A DNA stretch of 64,000 bases from contig WLWT01000001.1 of assembly GCA_012103455.1 (NCBI GenBank), forward strand, positions 124,001 through 188,000, written 5' to 3'. The number at the start of each line of letters is the position of its first letter. Position 1 is the stretch's first letter. The position numbers were made by a program, and so were the translations under genes. Positions 1 to 7,894 of the stretch are shown piece by piece. Below the pieces are notes generated by a model. That model saw nothing but the letters and a program-made list of their open reading frames with translations, had not been told where the DNA came from and ran no database searches. Source of the DNA: Gammaproteobacteria bacterium (GTDB lineage Bacteria; Pseudomonadota; Gammaproteobacteria; HK1).

Positions 1-101
1 CGATTATCATCCCGTGTGCGTGCACACTTTGGCGCATTGTCCCGATAGTTCTTTATTCATGCCGATAGATTCACCTGGTGAAACAGGTGATTCCCTCCCA
101 G

Positions 102-184
102 TGCTTAAGAGGAACAACTTAAAGGGCGCGACGTTAGGAGCGTCCCAACGAACGATGGTGAGCAACTTGATGTGATTGTTATGC
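102..184 (-). other. putative attC site after the two-gene membrane cassette
   Basis: Read on the minus strand it begins GCATAAC just past the stop of the upstream gene and ends CTTAAGC about 80 nt later. An inner complementary pair (GGGACGC / GCGCCC) lies between. The GCATAAC start matches the other attC sites in the window, but the far end departs from GTTRRRY, so the call is tentative. Confidence 0.5.
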
Positions 185-186
185 AT

Positions 187-681
187 TTATTCCTCTGTTG
201 GCTCAGCGGCTACTGCGCTTGAATTAACGATAGACAAATAAAGAACGTTTAATGACATCCTAAGCGAATAAACTAACAGAAAGATTGATACGACAGAAAG
301 AGAATAAATATCAATTTCATTAAAATGATTGAAATATATTTCATCCTTTATGATTGTTTGAATGTATATGCCCTTTAGTAGTGCTAATGATGTGGTTCCT
401 GAAACACCCAAAGTTCCTATAGTAAACGCTGTATCTGCGAAGTTGCCGAACATTCCATAGATAAGGCTAGTTTGGCTTTGATTGTTTGAGACAGGAGAAA
501 AGCTGTAAATTGTGTAACAAATTATGATAACTAACCAAAAGCATAAAGTTAAATGCGGCCACACTAAGAGCTTGTGAGTAAATTCTTTTACATTTCCAAT
601 ATTTGTCACTAACAATATTGACAGCACGACTAATGCTGATAAAGCTGATAATAGACCAATATTTATTTTTCTATTATTCAT
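187..681 (-). CDS. small four-helix membrane protein, unknown function
   Basis: This 164-residue protein is not recognised. Four hydrophobic stretches are visible at about residues 8-27, 40-62, 78-103 and 125-150, so it is probably an inner-membrane protein. The N-terminus is basic (MNNRKINIG) and the C-terminus acidic (AEPTEE). An AGGAG ribosome binding site lies inside the end of the preceding gene, six bases before the ATG, and only two bases separate the genes, so translation is probably coupled. The stop codon is followed at once by GCATAAC of an attC-like site. AT-rich, unlike the chromosomal genes further right, which fits an acquired cassette. The function cannot be told from sequence. 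Confidence 0.7.
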   Translation of the reverse strand: MNNRKINIGLLSALSALVVLSILLVTNIGNVKEFTHKLLVWPHLTLCFWLVIIICYTIYSFSPVSNNQSQTSLIYGMFGNFADTAFTIGTLGVSGTTSLALLKGIYIQTIIKDEIYFNHFNEIDIYSLSVVSIFLLVYSLRMSLNVLYLSIVNSSAVAAEPTEE

Positions 682-683
682 TA

Positions 684-992
684 CTAGCTCCTGTTGAATA
701 CTTCTGCACGTTTCGCATCCTCTTCTTTGGAGCTATTACCAAGTAAACCGCCAATAATCCCACCGATAATCACACCAGGAACACCGCCCAATACGCCTAC
801 TACCCCACCCAGTGCCATTGATTCTGCAGTATTGTCAGAAGGTTCGGCGATTACTTTTTGGATTGGGATGTTATAACCTGATACTCTAAGGCTGTAAGAG
901 CCTATTGATCGGGCTAACTCATCTCGAGTTGGCGCAACTTGTTTTAGATATATCTTTTCATTCGTCGATGGATCGATGACAAACAATCTCAT
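684..992 (-). CDS. glycine-zipper protein, unknown function
   Basis: This 102-residue protein has a soluble N-terminal half (about residues 1-55). A glycine-rich hydrophobic segment follows at about 58-87 (ALGGVVGVLGGVPGVIIG and following), of the glycine-zipper type found in membrane-inserting or pore-forming peptides, then a charged tail. It starts 20 nt after the GTTATGC end of an attC site, as expected for the first gene of a cassette, and is coupled to the following membrane protein gene. A two-gene cassette joining a glycine-zipper protein and a membrane protein could be a toxin-immunity or membrane-stress pair, but that is inference. Confidence 0.7.
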   Translation of the reverse strand: MRLFVIDPSTNEKIYLKQVAPTRDELARSIGSYSLRVSGYNIPIQKVIAEPSDNTAESMALGGVVGVLGGVPGVIIGGIIGGLLGNSSKEEDAKRAEVFNRS

Positions 993-1012
993 TTTATTAA
1001 TCCGTATTTATT

Positions 1013-1073
1013 GCATAACGTTTAAGCTGTGCGGCGCGACATAAAGAGCGTTTAAACGAGCACGTTGTTATGT
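1013..1073 (-). other. attC site
   Basis: On the minus strand it starts ACATAAC (R'') and ends GTTATGC (R'). The arms AACGTGCTCG / CACAGCTTAAACGTT pair imperfectly and GTCGCGCC lies internally. The next gene starts 20 nt after R', the normal cassette layout. Confidence 0.75.
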
Positions 1074-1116
1074 TGACCGAATTCATACACTAACCGCGAC
1101 ACATTTAAGGCCTAAC

Positions 1117-1212
1117 GAGGTTGTAGAAAAATCTCATTTTCAATTTCTGATCTAGTAAAATCAATCACTTACATAGTAGCAAAATGGTGGTTTTGGGTAT
1201 TTCTACAGCCTC
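1117..1212. repeat. MITE3, 96-bp element with IS1182-type ends
   Basis: The ends are GAGGTTGTAGAAAAAT and ATTTCTACAGCCTC, imperfect inverted repeats, and there is no coding capacity. Left flank is GGCCTAAC and right flank is AACGAC, so AAC appears duplicated. The same ends border the decayed IS1182-type transposase at 10074-11257, so this is probably a non-autonomous derivative. A second copy is split between 56180 and 62322. Confidence 0.7.
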
Positions 1213-1220
1213 AACGACAA

Positions 1221-1272
1221 GCCTAACCGGCCGGCTTTGAAATGCAGCGGAAAGGCCGGTCTGCGTTAACGC
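1221..1272 (-). other. attC site of the restriction-modification cassette
   Basis: Minus strand GCGTTAAC (R'') through to GGTTAGGC (R'), 52 nt, with complementary arms GACCGGCC / AGCCGGCC. It lies 13 bases past the stop of the putative restriction endonuclease gene. Confidence 0.75.
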
Positions 1273-1285
1273 TTTTGTCAGCAGT

Positions 1286-2095
1286 TCATTTTCCCTCAAT
1301 CATGTCGGCAATTTCCCGAAACTTCTCAGCGAGCTTTTCGGCAGCTTTTGGATCACCCACTGAGTTTGCGACGTTATCGGCTATCTTTTGGAGAGCCACA
1401 TCAATATCCTTATCGGTCACGCCCTCGGTAAATATTGAAAGGAATCGTTGCCAGGCGGCCAGTTGAATTCCAGCCAATTTCTCTTCGAAAAGTCGGGAGA
1501 TGTAGTTATCCATGACTCCTGCGCGGGCCAACCTCCCAAAGTTCCCTCCACTACCACTTGCCGGGCGATCAGAAATCATGTCCGATTTCGCCGGATAAAA
1601 CCGATTCACGCTCGAAAGCTTAATGCCTCTGTTCGATGCCCCCCTTCTCTTATGCTGCCTCTTATGCTGCCAGTACCAATTTCTATACTCAGCAGCATAC
1701 CGCGCACCCATGACAAAAGGCTCGAATACAATAGGTGACCCAGAAATTACATTTGAAAGCGCCCATGGAACTACCACTAGAAGGTCCGCTGACGCACAAG
1801 AAGCTGGCGTTACTTTATACCTGAAGCTAGGCTCTTTCTCCTTCGCAAGCACATACCAGCCTTTCAATTCAATGCCCATAAGCACAGTCGGCTCTACGTC
1901 AGGAGCACTGGCCTTCAACACCACATCCGGAAACGTCTGTGGCTGCCGTTCGAATTCATAGAGTGCATAGTGTTGTTTGGGATCCCATACAGATCGCAGC
2001 TTGTTCAGCGAATCAACCACTTGCTTCTCAACTGTTGCACCAAGAGACGAGTTGAAAGCGAATAAATCAGTCGCTAGCACACCATTGATATTCAA
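1286..2095 (-). CDS. putative type II restriction endonuclease (PD-(D/E)XK type)
   Basis: A 269-residue protein next to a DNA methyltransferase. It contains FPDVVL (Asp57) followed 19 residues later by GIELKGWY (Glu76, Lys78), the spacing and order of a PD-(D/E)XK nuclease core, so it would cut DNA that its partner has not methylated. The only good start in the open frame is TTG at 2095, preceded by GAGAG; an in-frame TAA upstream excludes a much longer form. It ends just before an attC site, so endonuclease and methylase travel together in one cassette. The recognition sequence cannot be read from this. A nuclease outside restriction-modification is possible but less likely given the neighbour. 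Confidence 0.6.
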   Translation of the reverse strand: MNINGVLATDLFAFNSSLGATVEKQVVDSLNKLRSVWDPKQHYALYEFERQPQTFPDVVLKASAPDVEPTVLMGIELKGWYVLAKEKEPSFRYKVTPASCASADLLVVVPWALSNVISGSPIVFEPFVMGARYAAEYRNWYWQHKRQHKRRGASNRGIKLSSVNRFYPAKSDMISDRPASGSGGNFGRLARAGVMDNYISRLFEEKLAGIQLAAWQRFLSIFTEGVTDKDIDVALQKIADNVANSVGDPKAAEKLAEKFREIADMIEGK

Positions 2096-2181
2096 AGCAC
2101 TCTCGAAAACGGGAAGGCAGAGAGAAAATAGCCTTCTTTACCGATACGAAGAGTTCAAAATGCTCCCAGCTTTCCTCTGGC

Positions 2182-3264
2182 TCAGTGGCGCGAGGCGGGT
2201 TGGGAATTTCGCTTTTGCTCATATAGTGGAAGCTCCTGATATACTTCGCTTATTCTTTCTGATGCTACGTCAAAATACTCAGGAATGAGTTCTGATGCAT
2301 AGCACTGCCGGCCCATTCTGAGCGATGCGACCGCAGCAGAGCAAAGACCACCAAAGGGCTCCCAAACCACGTCTCCTGGATCAGTTAATGCCGCGATAAT
2401 GCGGTCCATCAGCTTCAACGGTTTTTGATTTGCATGTAGTGATTTCATTCCCTTTCGGACAATTCGTTCTTTTCCTCGCACTGCTGGTTCTTGCCAAACG
2501 TTCGTAATACCATGCACATGATTCCATTTTGCGCGCATGCGCTCCCACCTCTTTACAGTTAGCGGCGTACTTCCATCGAGCGAAAAGTAGGGCCGGTTTG
2601 TCGGTGCACCATGACTGTTAGCATATTTAGCTAACATCGCCATTTTCTCGGGAGGTGGGAAATACCATAAATGACATTGTGTAAAATACTTGCGCGTGGC
2701 TGCATTCTTTACACCACACGCTTCGTTTGTTTTATAAAGCGGTAGGCCGCTTCGCTGCCATTCGCTTCTAAGCCACTCCTTAATAGAGCATGACCGCCCT
2801 TCATGGTCACGAAGCTGTACCTCTTTTACATACTGCACGCATATCTCAGTTACTACCGGAAACCCCCTAATCGTATCTCCATTACAATTACCTGCTACAT
2901 GGCCAACACCTTTATCCCAAATATGCGCAGCCTTGTATCTCCAACTATGCAATTTGAGCACTTGGTGCACATCGGCCCATGCAAACTCAGAACACCAAAA
3001 CCAGAGCGTGGTTTCTGGGCCAGCCTTTTTACTCCACTCCGCGATATGAGGCGCATACCACTCAGCTAAACTTTCAATCCCGTTTGGGTCACCGGGATAC
3101 TTCGCTAGCCCGTAAGGTCCGTCCGATACAATTGCCGTGGGGGCAGGCCATTCCTGATATTTATCTAGCGCGTCCCCTAGGTGAAGACTTACCTGAGGGT
3201 GAGAGGTACCCTCAATTCGCAGAGCAATAACTCTAGATCTTTGATATTTAAGTATTTTTCCCAT
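2182..3264 (-). CDS. DNA methyltransferase (N4-cytosine/N6-adenine type) of a type II R-M system
   Basis: A 360-residue amino-methyltransferase that would transfer a methyl group from S-adenosylmethionine to a base amino group. The catalytic motif IV is SDGPYG (residues 47-52). The AdoMet-binding motif lies near the C-terminus (EPFGG, about 302-306), so the order is motif IV before motif I, as in the beta-type permuted enzymes. The ATG at 3264 is chosen over the longer frame from 3405 because GGGAGGT lies just upstream and the extra 47 residues are arginine-serine-rich and derive from the repeat before it. The putative endonuclease gene follows 86 bases downstream. Protects the host from that nuclease. 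Confidence 0.8.
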   Translation of the reverse strand: MGKILKYQRSRVIALRIEGTSHPQVSLHLGDALDKYQEWPAPTAIVSDGPYGLAKYPGDPNGIESLAEWYAPHIAEWSKKAGPETTLWFWCSEFAWADVHQVLKLHSWRYKAAHIWDKGVGHVAGNCNGDTIRGFPVVTEICVQYVKEVQLRDHEGRSCSIKEWLRSEWQRSGLPLYKTNEACGVKNAATRKYFTQCHLWYFPPPEKMAMLAKYANSHGAPTNRPYFSLDGSTPLTVKRWERMRAKWNHVHGITNVWQEPAVRGKERIVRKGMKSLHANQKPLKLMDRIIAALTDPGDVVWEPFGGLCSAAVASLRMGRQCYASELIPEYFDVASERISEVYQELPLYEQKRNSQPASRH

Positions 3265-3327
3265 GTACCTCCCCTGGAATTGTGCCGACTTTTCGTATTC
3301 TAACAAGATGCGTCGGCGGCTCCTACA

Positions 3328-3404
3328 ACGCTCCCGTGATACTGCTAGCGTCGAAGGTGAGAGGCGCGAAGACAGCAAGCGAAGCTTGCTGGCGGAGCGT
3401 TCCA
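3328..3404 (-). other. possible degenerate attC-like inverted repeat
   Basis: AACGCTCC at the left and GGAGCGTT at the right face each other across about 60 nt, with an inner hairpin GCAAGC-TTC-GCTTGC. It lies between two cassette-type genes, where an attC is expected, but clear R'' and R' ends are lacking. Confidence 0.35.
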
Positions 3405-3468
3405 CTCGACCGTAGTGTTGCCCTTCACGGGAACGGAAGCGGTGGCTGTGATCGACTGAGACAAGTGT

Positions 3469-3822
3469 TTATTTTGTGAACGAACTTGCGCACCACTGGC
3501 GTTCGCACGAAACACCATCGTGGTCTCCGTCCATCTGAATGTTGGGGCAGTTTCGCAAGAAGAACGCGGTCTCGGTGCAAGAAGTCATTTGGGAACAGTA
3601 TGTGCGACCATCACAGCGAAAAGCAGAAGAAGTTGTTTGGTCGGCCGGTTGGGCCGCAACAGGGGTTTGCGGAACCGCGCGGCGCGAATATTCGCTGTAA
3701 CCGTAGAAAGCAAGAGCGATGACGACGGCAACTGGAATGACTCGGCCAAAGAAGCCGGGCGGCCCGGTGCGGCGGGGGATAGTGGCCTGTGTGTGGGGCG
3801 CATTGTGGGACGGTTTGGGCAA
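3469..3822 (-). CDS. membrane-anchored Excalibur-domain protein
   Basis: This 117-residue protein has a basic, proline-rich N-terminus, one transmembrane helix at about residues 27-42 (VIPVAVVIALAFYGY) and a short linker. The C-terminal Excalibur domain (about 68-113) has the conserved cysteines of FRCDGRTYC, MTSC, LRNC, SCE and QWC and the calcium-loop motif DGDHDGV. Excalibur domains are extracellular calcium-binding modules often found with nucleases or cold-shock domains; here the domain stands alone, held outside the inner membrane. Minus-strand, like its cassette neighbours. No enzyme domain is visible, so the role is unknown. Confidence 0.75.
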   Translation of the reverse strand: MPKPSHNAPHTQATIPRRTGPPGFFGRVIPVAVVIALAFYGYSEYSRRAVPQTPVAAQPADQTTSSAFRCDGRTYCSQMTSCTETAFFLRNCPNIQMDGDHDGVSCERQWCASSFTK

Positions 3823-4623
3823 AGCAGGTTCATTGCCCGTTTCTTTTTCTCCGCTGATGCAGCCGTTGTTCGGCCATTCGATGACTGATCGTATTGCGTA
3901 CTTACCGTATTGCGCTCGGTCCGAGCAGGGGCGCCAAGGTTTTCACCTGGCAAACTGTGCCGCCACGGGCGCACGGCGGTGAACAGCAAATCCTTGACCC
4001 CTTCAAGGACAAAGCCAGCATCAACGAACCCAGGGCGTTACCCGGAAGTCGGGCGCCAGCGCCAGTGGCGCTGTTCACGTCCTCGTTCTGATGCGTTGTT
4101 AAGCAGCGCCGCGAGCACGCTCATGGCCAGTGAGAAATACTGGGAATTTCCAGCCCATTTCTGAGCAAAATAGGCGGACCCTATGCAATAATCCTAACCG
4201 TACACCACCTGAATCACTCAACACTAGCCTGCACCCCGTTCCACTTAATTGTTGATTGGATGCAATAGGGCGTTTAGTCTTCTTATATCCCTGTCCCGCA
4301 GCCAAGATAATCCCATCGATTCCGCCTTTCATCTTTACAGTGCATTAATCGCCTGGCACGGTCATAACCACTAGCACGACTTTGCCTAAAGGACAAAAAA
4401 CTCTTGGGATAGGTAACACTGCACATTCCACCACCCCGTAAAAGGAGTCACAGCAATCTTTGTGACGACTAACGGAACATTGACTCTGGGAATATCATGC
4501 TTTGCACTCACCGCATCCCTCTGATAGGGTTTCGATGTTAGCAAATCGGCGTTAAGGCAAAAAATTCATATCCCATTGGAGTCAGGTTTATGAGCCACAG
4601 TCAGTCAGAATATAACGTTTCTA
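3823..4623. other. 800 bp without a supportable gene
   Basis: Open frames here are short and lack ribosome binding sites. A GC-rich stretch near 4030-4105 contains a small palindrome (AGCGCCA / TGGCGCT) and GTTAAGC at its right end and could be attC debris. The rest up to MITE1 shows nothing I recognise. Confidence 0.4.
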
Positions 4624-4763
4624 GGGCGCCTCTAAAAATAGTCATTTTTTCGTGAGTGCAAGGAAGCACCGCGCGCAGAACCGCAGTGTATAGGTGATAC
4701 CTGAGGATTCGAGCACGGAGCTGACGCCGCAATCGCGGAAAAAGTGCATTTTTAGAGGTGCCC
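4624..4763 (+). repeat. MITE1 copy a
   Basis: A 140-bp element with about 16-bp terminal inverted repeats (GGGCRCCTCTAAAAATAG / ATTTTTAGAGGTGCCC) and a conserved interior containing AAGGAAGCACCGCGCGCAG. Eight copies of this type occur in the window. It truncates the 5' end of the adjoining methyltransferase. Confidence 0.9.
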
Positions 4764-5608
4764 TCTAGTCACTTTTACAACGAGATTATGAACTCGTTTC
4801 AAATGGATTTTTCCTTGATGAGGATTTAATTGATATCTTAAAACCTAAGTCGGTGCTGGAATTTGGCTGTGGCATGGGTCGATTATTCCCCACTTTTGTC
4901 GACGGAGCTACGGAAATTGTTGGTGTTGATATCAGTGATGAACTATTGCTGAAGGGAAAACAGTATTTTGAGAAAAACTCCGTTGACAACACTGACATCC
5001 AGTTTGTTAATGGCAACATGTGTTCCTTTGCGAACAACAAAAAGTATGATCTCATTGTTTTCGCATTATCTGTTCTGAAGCATTTGGCAAATGATACTGA
5101 GCGAATGCAGGCCTTGAAAACGGCTAAGGAGCACCTTAGCGAGGATGGTTTGATTGTCATTGACCACACAGCGTTGCTGTATGCAGATGGTCCCGTTGAT
5201 TGGACCCCAGCGAGCCAGTCCCTGGTGGCAAGCTGGGTCGCTGAGCCTGAAATTCTGCAAGGGTATCAGTGGCGGAAAACCCTGGATGGGGCGACGGATA
5301 TTCTTGAATGGCGCTATCAGGATACCCAGCAAAAGACGCTGTTTGAAGTGAAGTTCACCACCTATCGCTATGACATTGAGGCGTTGACTCAGCATTTAGA
5401 GGAACTGGGCTTATACCATGAGCTTATGCTGACGGAGTGGGGTGTGAATGGATTGAGTGATAAAGGAAAGCGGTTTATTGGAATCGCTGGCTTCCCCGGC
5501 AATGGGCGCAGTCCCAGGGAACGTTTATTGGAGAAGGTGAAGCGGCGGGGTGAAAAACTGTGGTCTAACCATGAGATTGCCACTGAAGAGATGTTGCAGG
5601 TTAGTTAA
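4764..5608 (+). pseudogene. class I SAM-dependent methyltransferase, 5' end removed by MITE1
   Basis: The frame is open from the MITE1 boundary to the TAA at 5608, about 280 codons, with no start near the boundary; the first likely internal start is the GTG at 4853. The AdoMet-binding motif VLEFGCGMGRL sits about 30 codons in, followed by VGVDIS and a motif IV-like YDLIVFALSVLKH. The C-terminal half resembles small-molecule methyltransferases, but the substrate is unknown. It is the only plus-strand gene in the first 16 kb and is bracketed by two MITE1 copies in the same orientation (4624 and 5638), so it may have been moved between them. Expression would need an internal start that loses the N-terminus. 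Confidence 0.7.
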
Positions 5609-5637
5609 TCGCTAGCAGTTTTTCTATCCCATCTAAA

Positions 5638-5779
5638 GGGCACCTGCTAAAAATAGTAATGTTTTCGTGAGTGCAAGGAAGCACCGCGCGCACAACCGCA
5701 GTGTATAGGTCATACATGAGGATTGGCGCACGGAGCCGGCGCCGCAATCGCGGAAAAAGTGCATTTTTAGCAGGTGCCC
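5638..5779 (+). repeat. MITE1 copy b
   Basis: A 142-bp copy in the same orientation as copy a, with the variant end GGGCACCTGCTAAAAATAG matched at the other side by ATTTTTAGCAGGTGCCC. Both ends changing together suggests a distinct active subtype. It is followed directly by GTTATGG, an attC-like core. Confidence 0.9.
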
Positions 5780-5818
5780 GTTATGGATGAAGGCTCATGG
5801 TGACATCTGAACGTTTGT

Positions 5819-5909
5819 CGTGTGCGCCCCTGCTTGGGAACCGCCGGGTGCGGACCCGCAGGCCCAGTGGTGTGAGTAGGGGGGAGCTAGATACTCCTCT
5901 TTACCCGAT
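5819..5909 (+). mobile_element. 91-nt group IIC-attC intron remnant (5' tip joined to domains V-VI)
   Basis: After TTGT comes the intron-type 5' tip GTGTGCGCCCC. It is joined at once to a domain V hairpin (GAACCGCCGGGTGCGG / CCCGCAGGCCCAGTGG, roughly 5838-5873), a domain VI-like stem (GGGGAG / CTCCTC) and the 3' end TTTACCCGAT. The following exon reads TATGC, so deleting the remnant regenerates TTGT-TATGC, the attC core these introns target. All of domains I-IV and the intron-encoded protein are missing. The Fic gene's stop codon overlaps its 3' end. Confidence 0.75.
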
Positions 5910-7384
5910 TATGCATCTATCCCCCGTTTCCATTCGCCGAGTCCGACGGCCATGACACCTTCAAGCCATTCTCTGAACCGCTCCTCCGTCTTCGACCTCT
6001 TCTCCGCGTAGTTGAACTGAAAAAGATCCGTCATGGCGGGGCGTACATCCGCGGCATCGGTTACTCCCTCCTCACGAGGAACCCGGTGAAACGTCAGCGC
6101 AGAACCGACCAATACACCTCTAGCACCGTGCCCGATCCCGTGAAAGCTGACTACAATTTCGAACACATTGTCAGTGGTGATTGCGATCCGCGCCCAAGAG
6201 CGATAGGGGTTTAGATTGGCGAAGTAGTTAAACTGTTTCGCAGTTTGAACGATCTGATGATAGAAGTGGTGACGCTCCGGACTGTCGTTTGCAGCGTGAC
6301 GGGTATTAGCGTGATATTGAGTCTCTCCCATCGGCGTCAAAGGTGCCAGTTGCTTTGCCAGGGCGGCCGAAATTTCCGACATTCTGGCGCCGGCTTGTTC
6401 GCGCAGTCCATCGGCTATTTCATAGACCGCGTCTACGTGTGTCTCGTGTTTTTGCAACCTCGCCTGTAGCACTTGCACAGCGGCCGAAATGATCTCTTCA
6501 GCGTACTTTGCTTGCTGCACTTGTTGCTCAAGGCCAAGTGCCGACATGATCGCGTCTCGTGCTCGTCTCGAGAACAGATTCACGAGACCGTGTAAGTTGC
6601 CTGAGTCAGCGTCCTCCAACGCTTCAATATACTGGGTACGATCAGAATCTCTAATGACCAAGGGGAAAAGCCCCCTCTTTAGAAAAACTAAGGTAGCAAG
6701 AGCTCTTGCGACACGTCCATTGCCATCCTGGAACGGATGGATCTGCGTGAAGCGATGATGTAGCCATGCTGAGAGCACTTCTGGAGGAATGGTGTTCTCC
6801 GACTGTCGATACCACTCAACCAACCTGGCCATTTCGTCCCGAACCAGTTCGGGAGGACAGTACTCGTGGACCGTTCCGTCGCGTCGGCGCGGATTGTTTG
6901 GGAGAGATTTGTATTCGCCACGGAGCAATTCAACGCGGACGAGGCCGCCGGATGGGGTCACAGCTTCAGTGTGGGTTTGATGCGAGGTAAATTGCGTTTG
7001 CATGCCACGAATGAAATGCTCGGTCAATGGTTGCTCGCCTTTCACAAACCCAAACAATCCCTCGACGATTTGGAGCTGGTCTTTGATTAGACCGTGAACC
7101 CGATTGGCTTCTTCACGGCCGAGTCCTCCTCGGTGAGCGATAAGCGTGGACTCTATACCTTGCTGTATCAGCGCCTCGGTGACGCCTCTGTCCCAGTTGT
7201 ATAGACGCTCAATAATGCCTGTCTCGATTGCCCATTCTCGCTGAAGTTTTCTAAGAAACTCCTGATAGTCTCCGCCTGCCTCTAACTCCTCTTTGCGTTC
7301 AAGCCAAATGCTGGACAAGGCCTCGAGTTCGGAATTCGACATCGGCTCGATATCATGTGGGATTGGCTCAATTTGTTCGTACAT
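5909..7384 (-). CDS. Fic-domain protein (probable AMP/NMP transferase)
   Basis: This 491-residue protein carries the full Fic active-site motif HPFQDGNGR (about residues 215-223), whose His is the catalytic base and whose Asp/Asn/Arg hold metal and nucleotide. Such enzymes transfer AMP or another phosphate-containing group to protein hydroxyls and often act as toxins or regulators. Upstream of Fic is an alpha-helical region; the C-terminal 200 residues (about 285-491) are unassigned. It starts 22 bases after the GTTATGC end of an attC site, as expected for a cassette. Its stop codon falls on an attC core invaded by a group IIC intron. No separate antitoxin gene is next to it. Confidence 0.85.
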   Translation of the reverse strand: MYEQIEPIPHDIEPMSNSELEALSSIWLERKEELEAGGDYQEFLRKLQREWAIETGIIERLYNWDRGVTEALIQQGIESTLIAHRGGLGREEANRVHGLIKDQLQIVEGLFGFVKGEQPLTEHFIRGMQTQFTSHQTHTEAVTPSGGLVRVELLRGEYKSLPNNPRRRDGTVHEYCPPELVRDEMARLVEWYRQSENTIPPEVLSAWLHHRFTQIHPFQDGNGRVARALATLVFLKRGLFPLVIRDSDRTQYIEALEDADSGNLHGLVNLFSRRARDAIMSALGLEQQVQQAKYAEEIISAAVQVLQARLQKHETHVDAVYEIADGLREQAGARMSEISAALAKQLAPLTPMGETQYHANTRHAANDSPERHHFYHQIVQTAKQFNYFANLNPYRSWARIAITTDNVFEIVVSFHGIGHGARGVLVGSALTFHRVPREEGVTDAADVRPAMTDLFQFNYAEKRSKTEERFREWLEGVMAVGLGEWKRGIDA

Positions 7385-7405
7385 TCGTTTGTTACTTGAT
7401 CGGCT

Positions 7406-7885
7406 TTAGGGCATAACGCGCTGGCTAAGCGGCGCGCGCGTCCGCTTGAGCCGCGTGTTAGATTTACAGTGGTCCGAGAACAGTACTGCGAGTTGTGAAC
7501 CTGCCAAAATCCTTGTGTAGAACTGCGGAGGATGAAAATTGGGTTCTCTTGAACGAATCTCGTGCAGTGGCAACGGATTTCGAAACCCGCAAGCCTTATC
7601 AAATACGATTGCGCTCACCCTCTTACGACCACCAGCATACGACTGAAATTCTTTAACACTGAGACCCAATCTGTGTTCCCACTGCCTCCAAATCTCCCCA
7701 GGACTGTCGGTAACAACTCGCTCGGCAACAGCTGTCGCTTCTAGCGCTCCCCGAGGTAGCGTACAGTAGAACCACAGAACGTCGCCGGCACTCAGTCTTG
7801 GCGCGCGCAGACGTAGTTCCACAGACTTCTTGCCGGTTAGCACTCGACTGAGATACCGAGGCCACAGAGAAAATAATGCTGACAT
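7406..7885 (-). CDS. ASCH-domain protein, partner of the GNAT-PIN gene
   Basis: This protein of about 160 residues resembles the ASCH/PUA-like fold, in particular LTGKKSVELRLRAPRLSAGDVLWFY-type sequence in the first 45 residues (basic loop, then GD before a strand). ASCH domains are predicted RNA-binding or modified-nucleotide-binding modules. The ATG at 7885 is preferred to the GTG at 7891 because AGAGG sits at the right distance. It begins nine bases after the stop of the large GNAT-PIN gene, so the two are probably translated together. The reading frame runs through the attC site (7411-7463), so the last 18 or so residues (NTRLKRTRAPLSQRVMP) are encoded by the recombination site. Confidence 0.65.
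   Translation of the reverse strand: MSALFSLWPRYLSRVLTGKKSVELRLRAPRLSAGDVLWFYCTLPRGALEATAVAERVVTDSPGEIWRQWEHRLGLSVKEFQSYAGGRKRVSAIVFDKACGFRNPLPLHEIRSREPNFHPPQFYTRILAGSQLAVLFSDHCKSNTRLKRTRAPLSQRVMP
7411..7463 (-). other. attC site, well formed
   Basis: On the minus strand ATCTAAC (R'') through to GTTATGC (R'), 53 nt. Strong complementary arms ACGCGGCTCAAGCGG / CCGCTTAGCCAGCGCGT flank a GC-rich centre. This is the clearest attC in the window and overlaps the end of the ASCH reading frame. Confidence 0.85.
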
Positions 7886-7894
7886 AAGCACCTC

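Noticed and set aside
4099..4332. 77-residue minus-strand frame as a gene
   Set aside because: No ribosome binding site, no recognisable domain and atypical composition; it lies in a region with no other coding signal.
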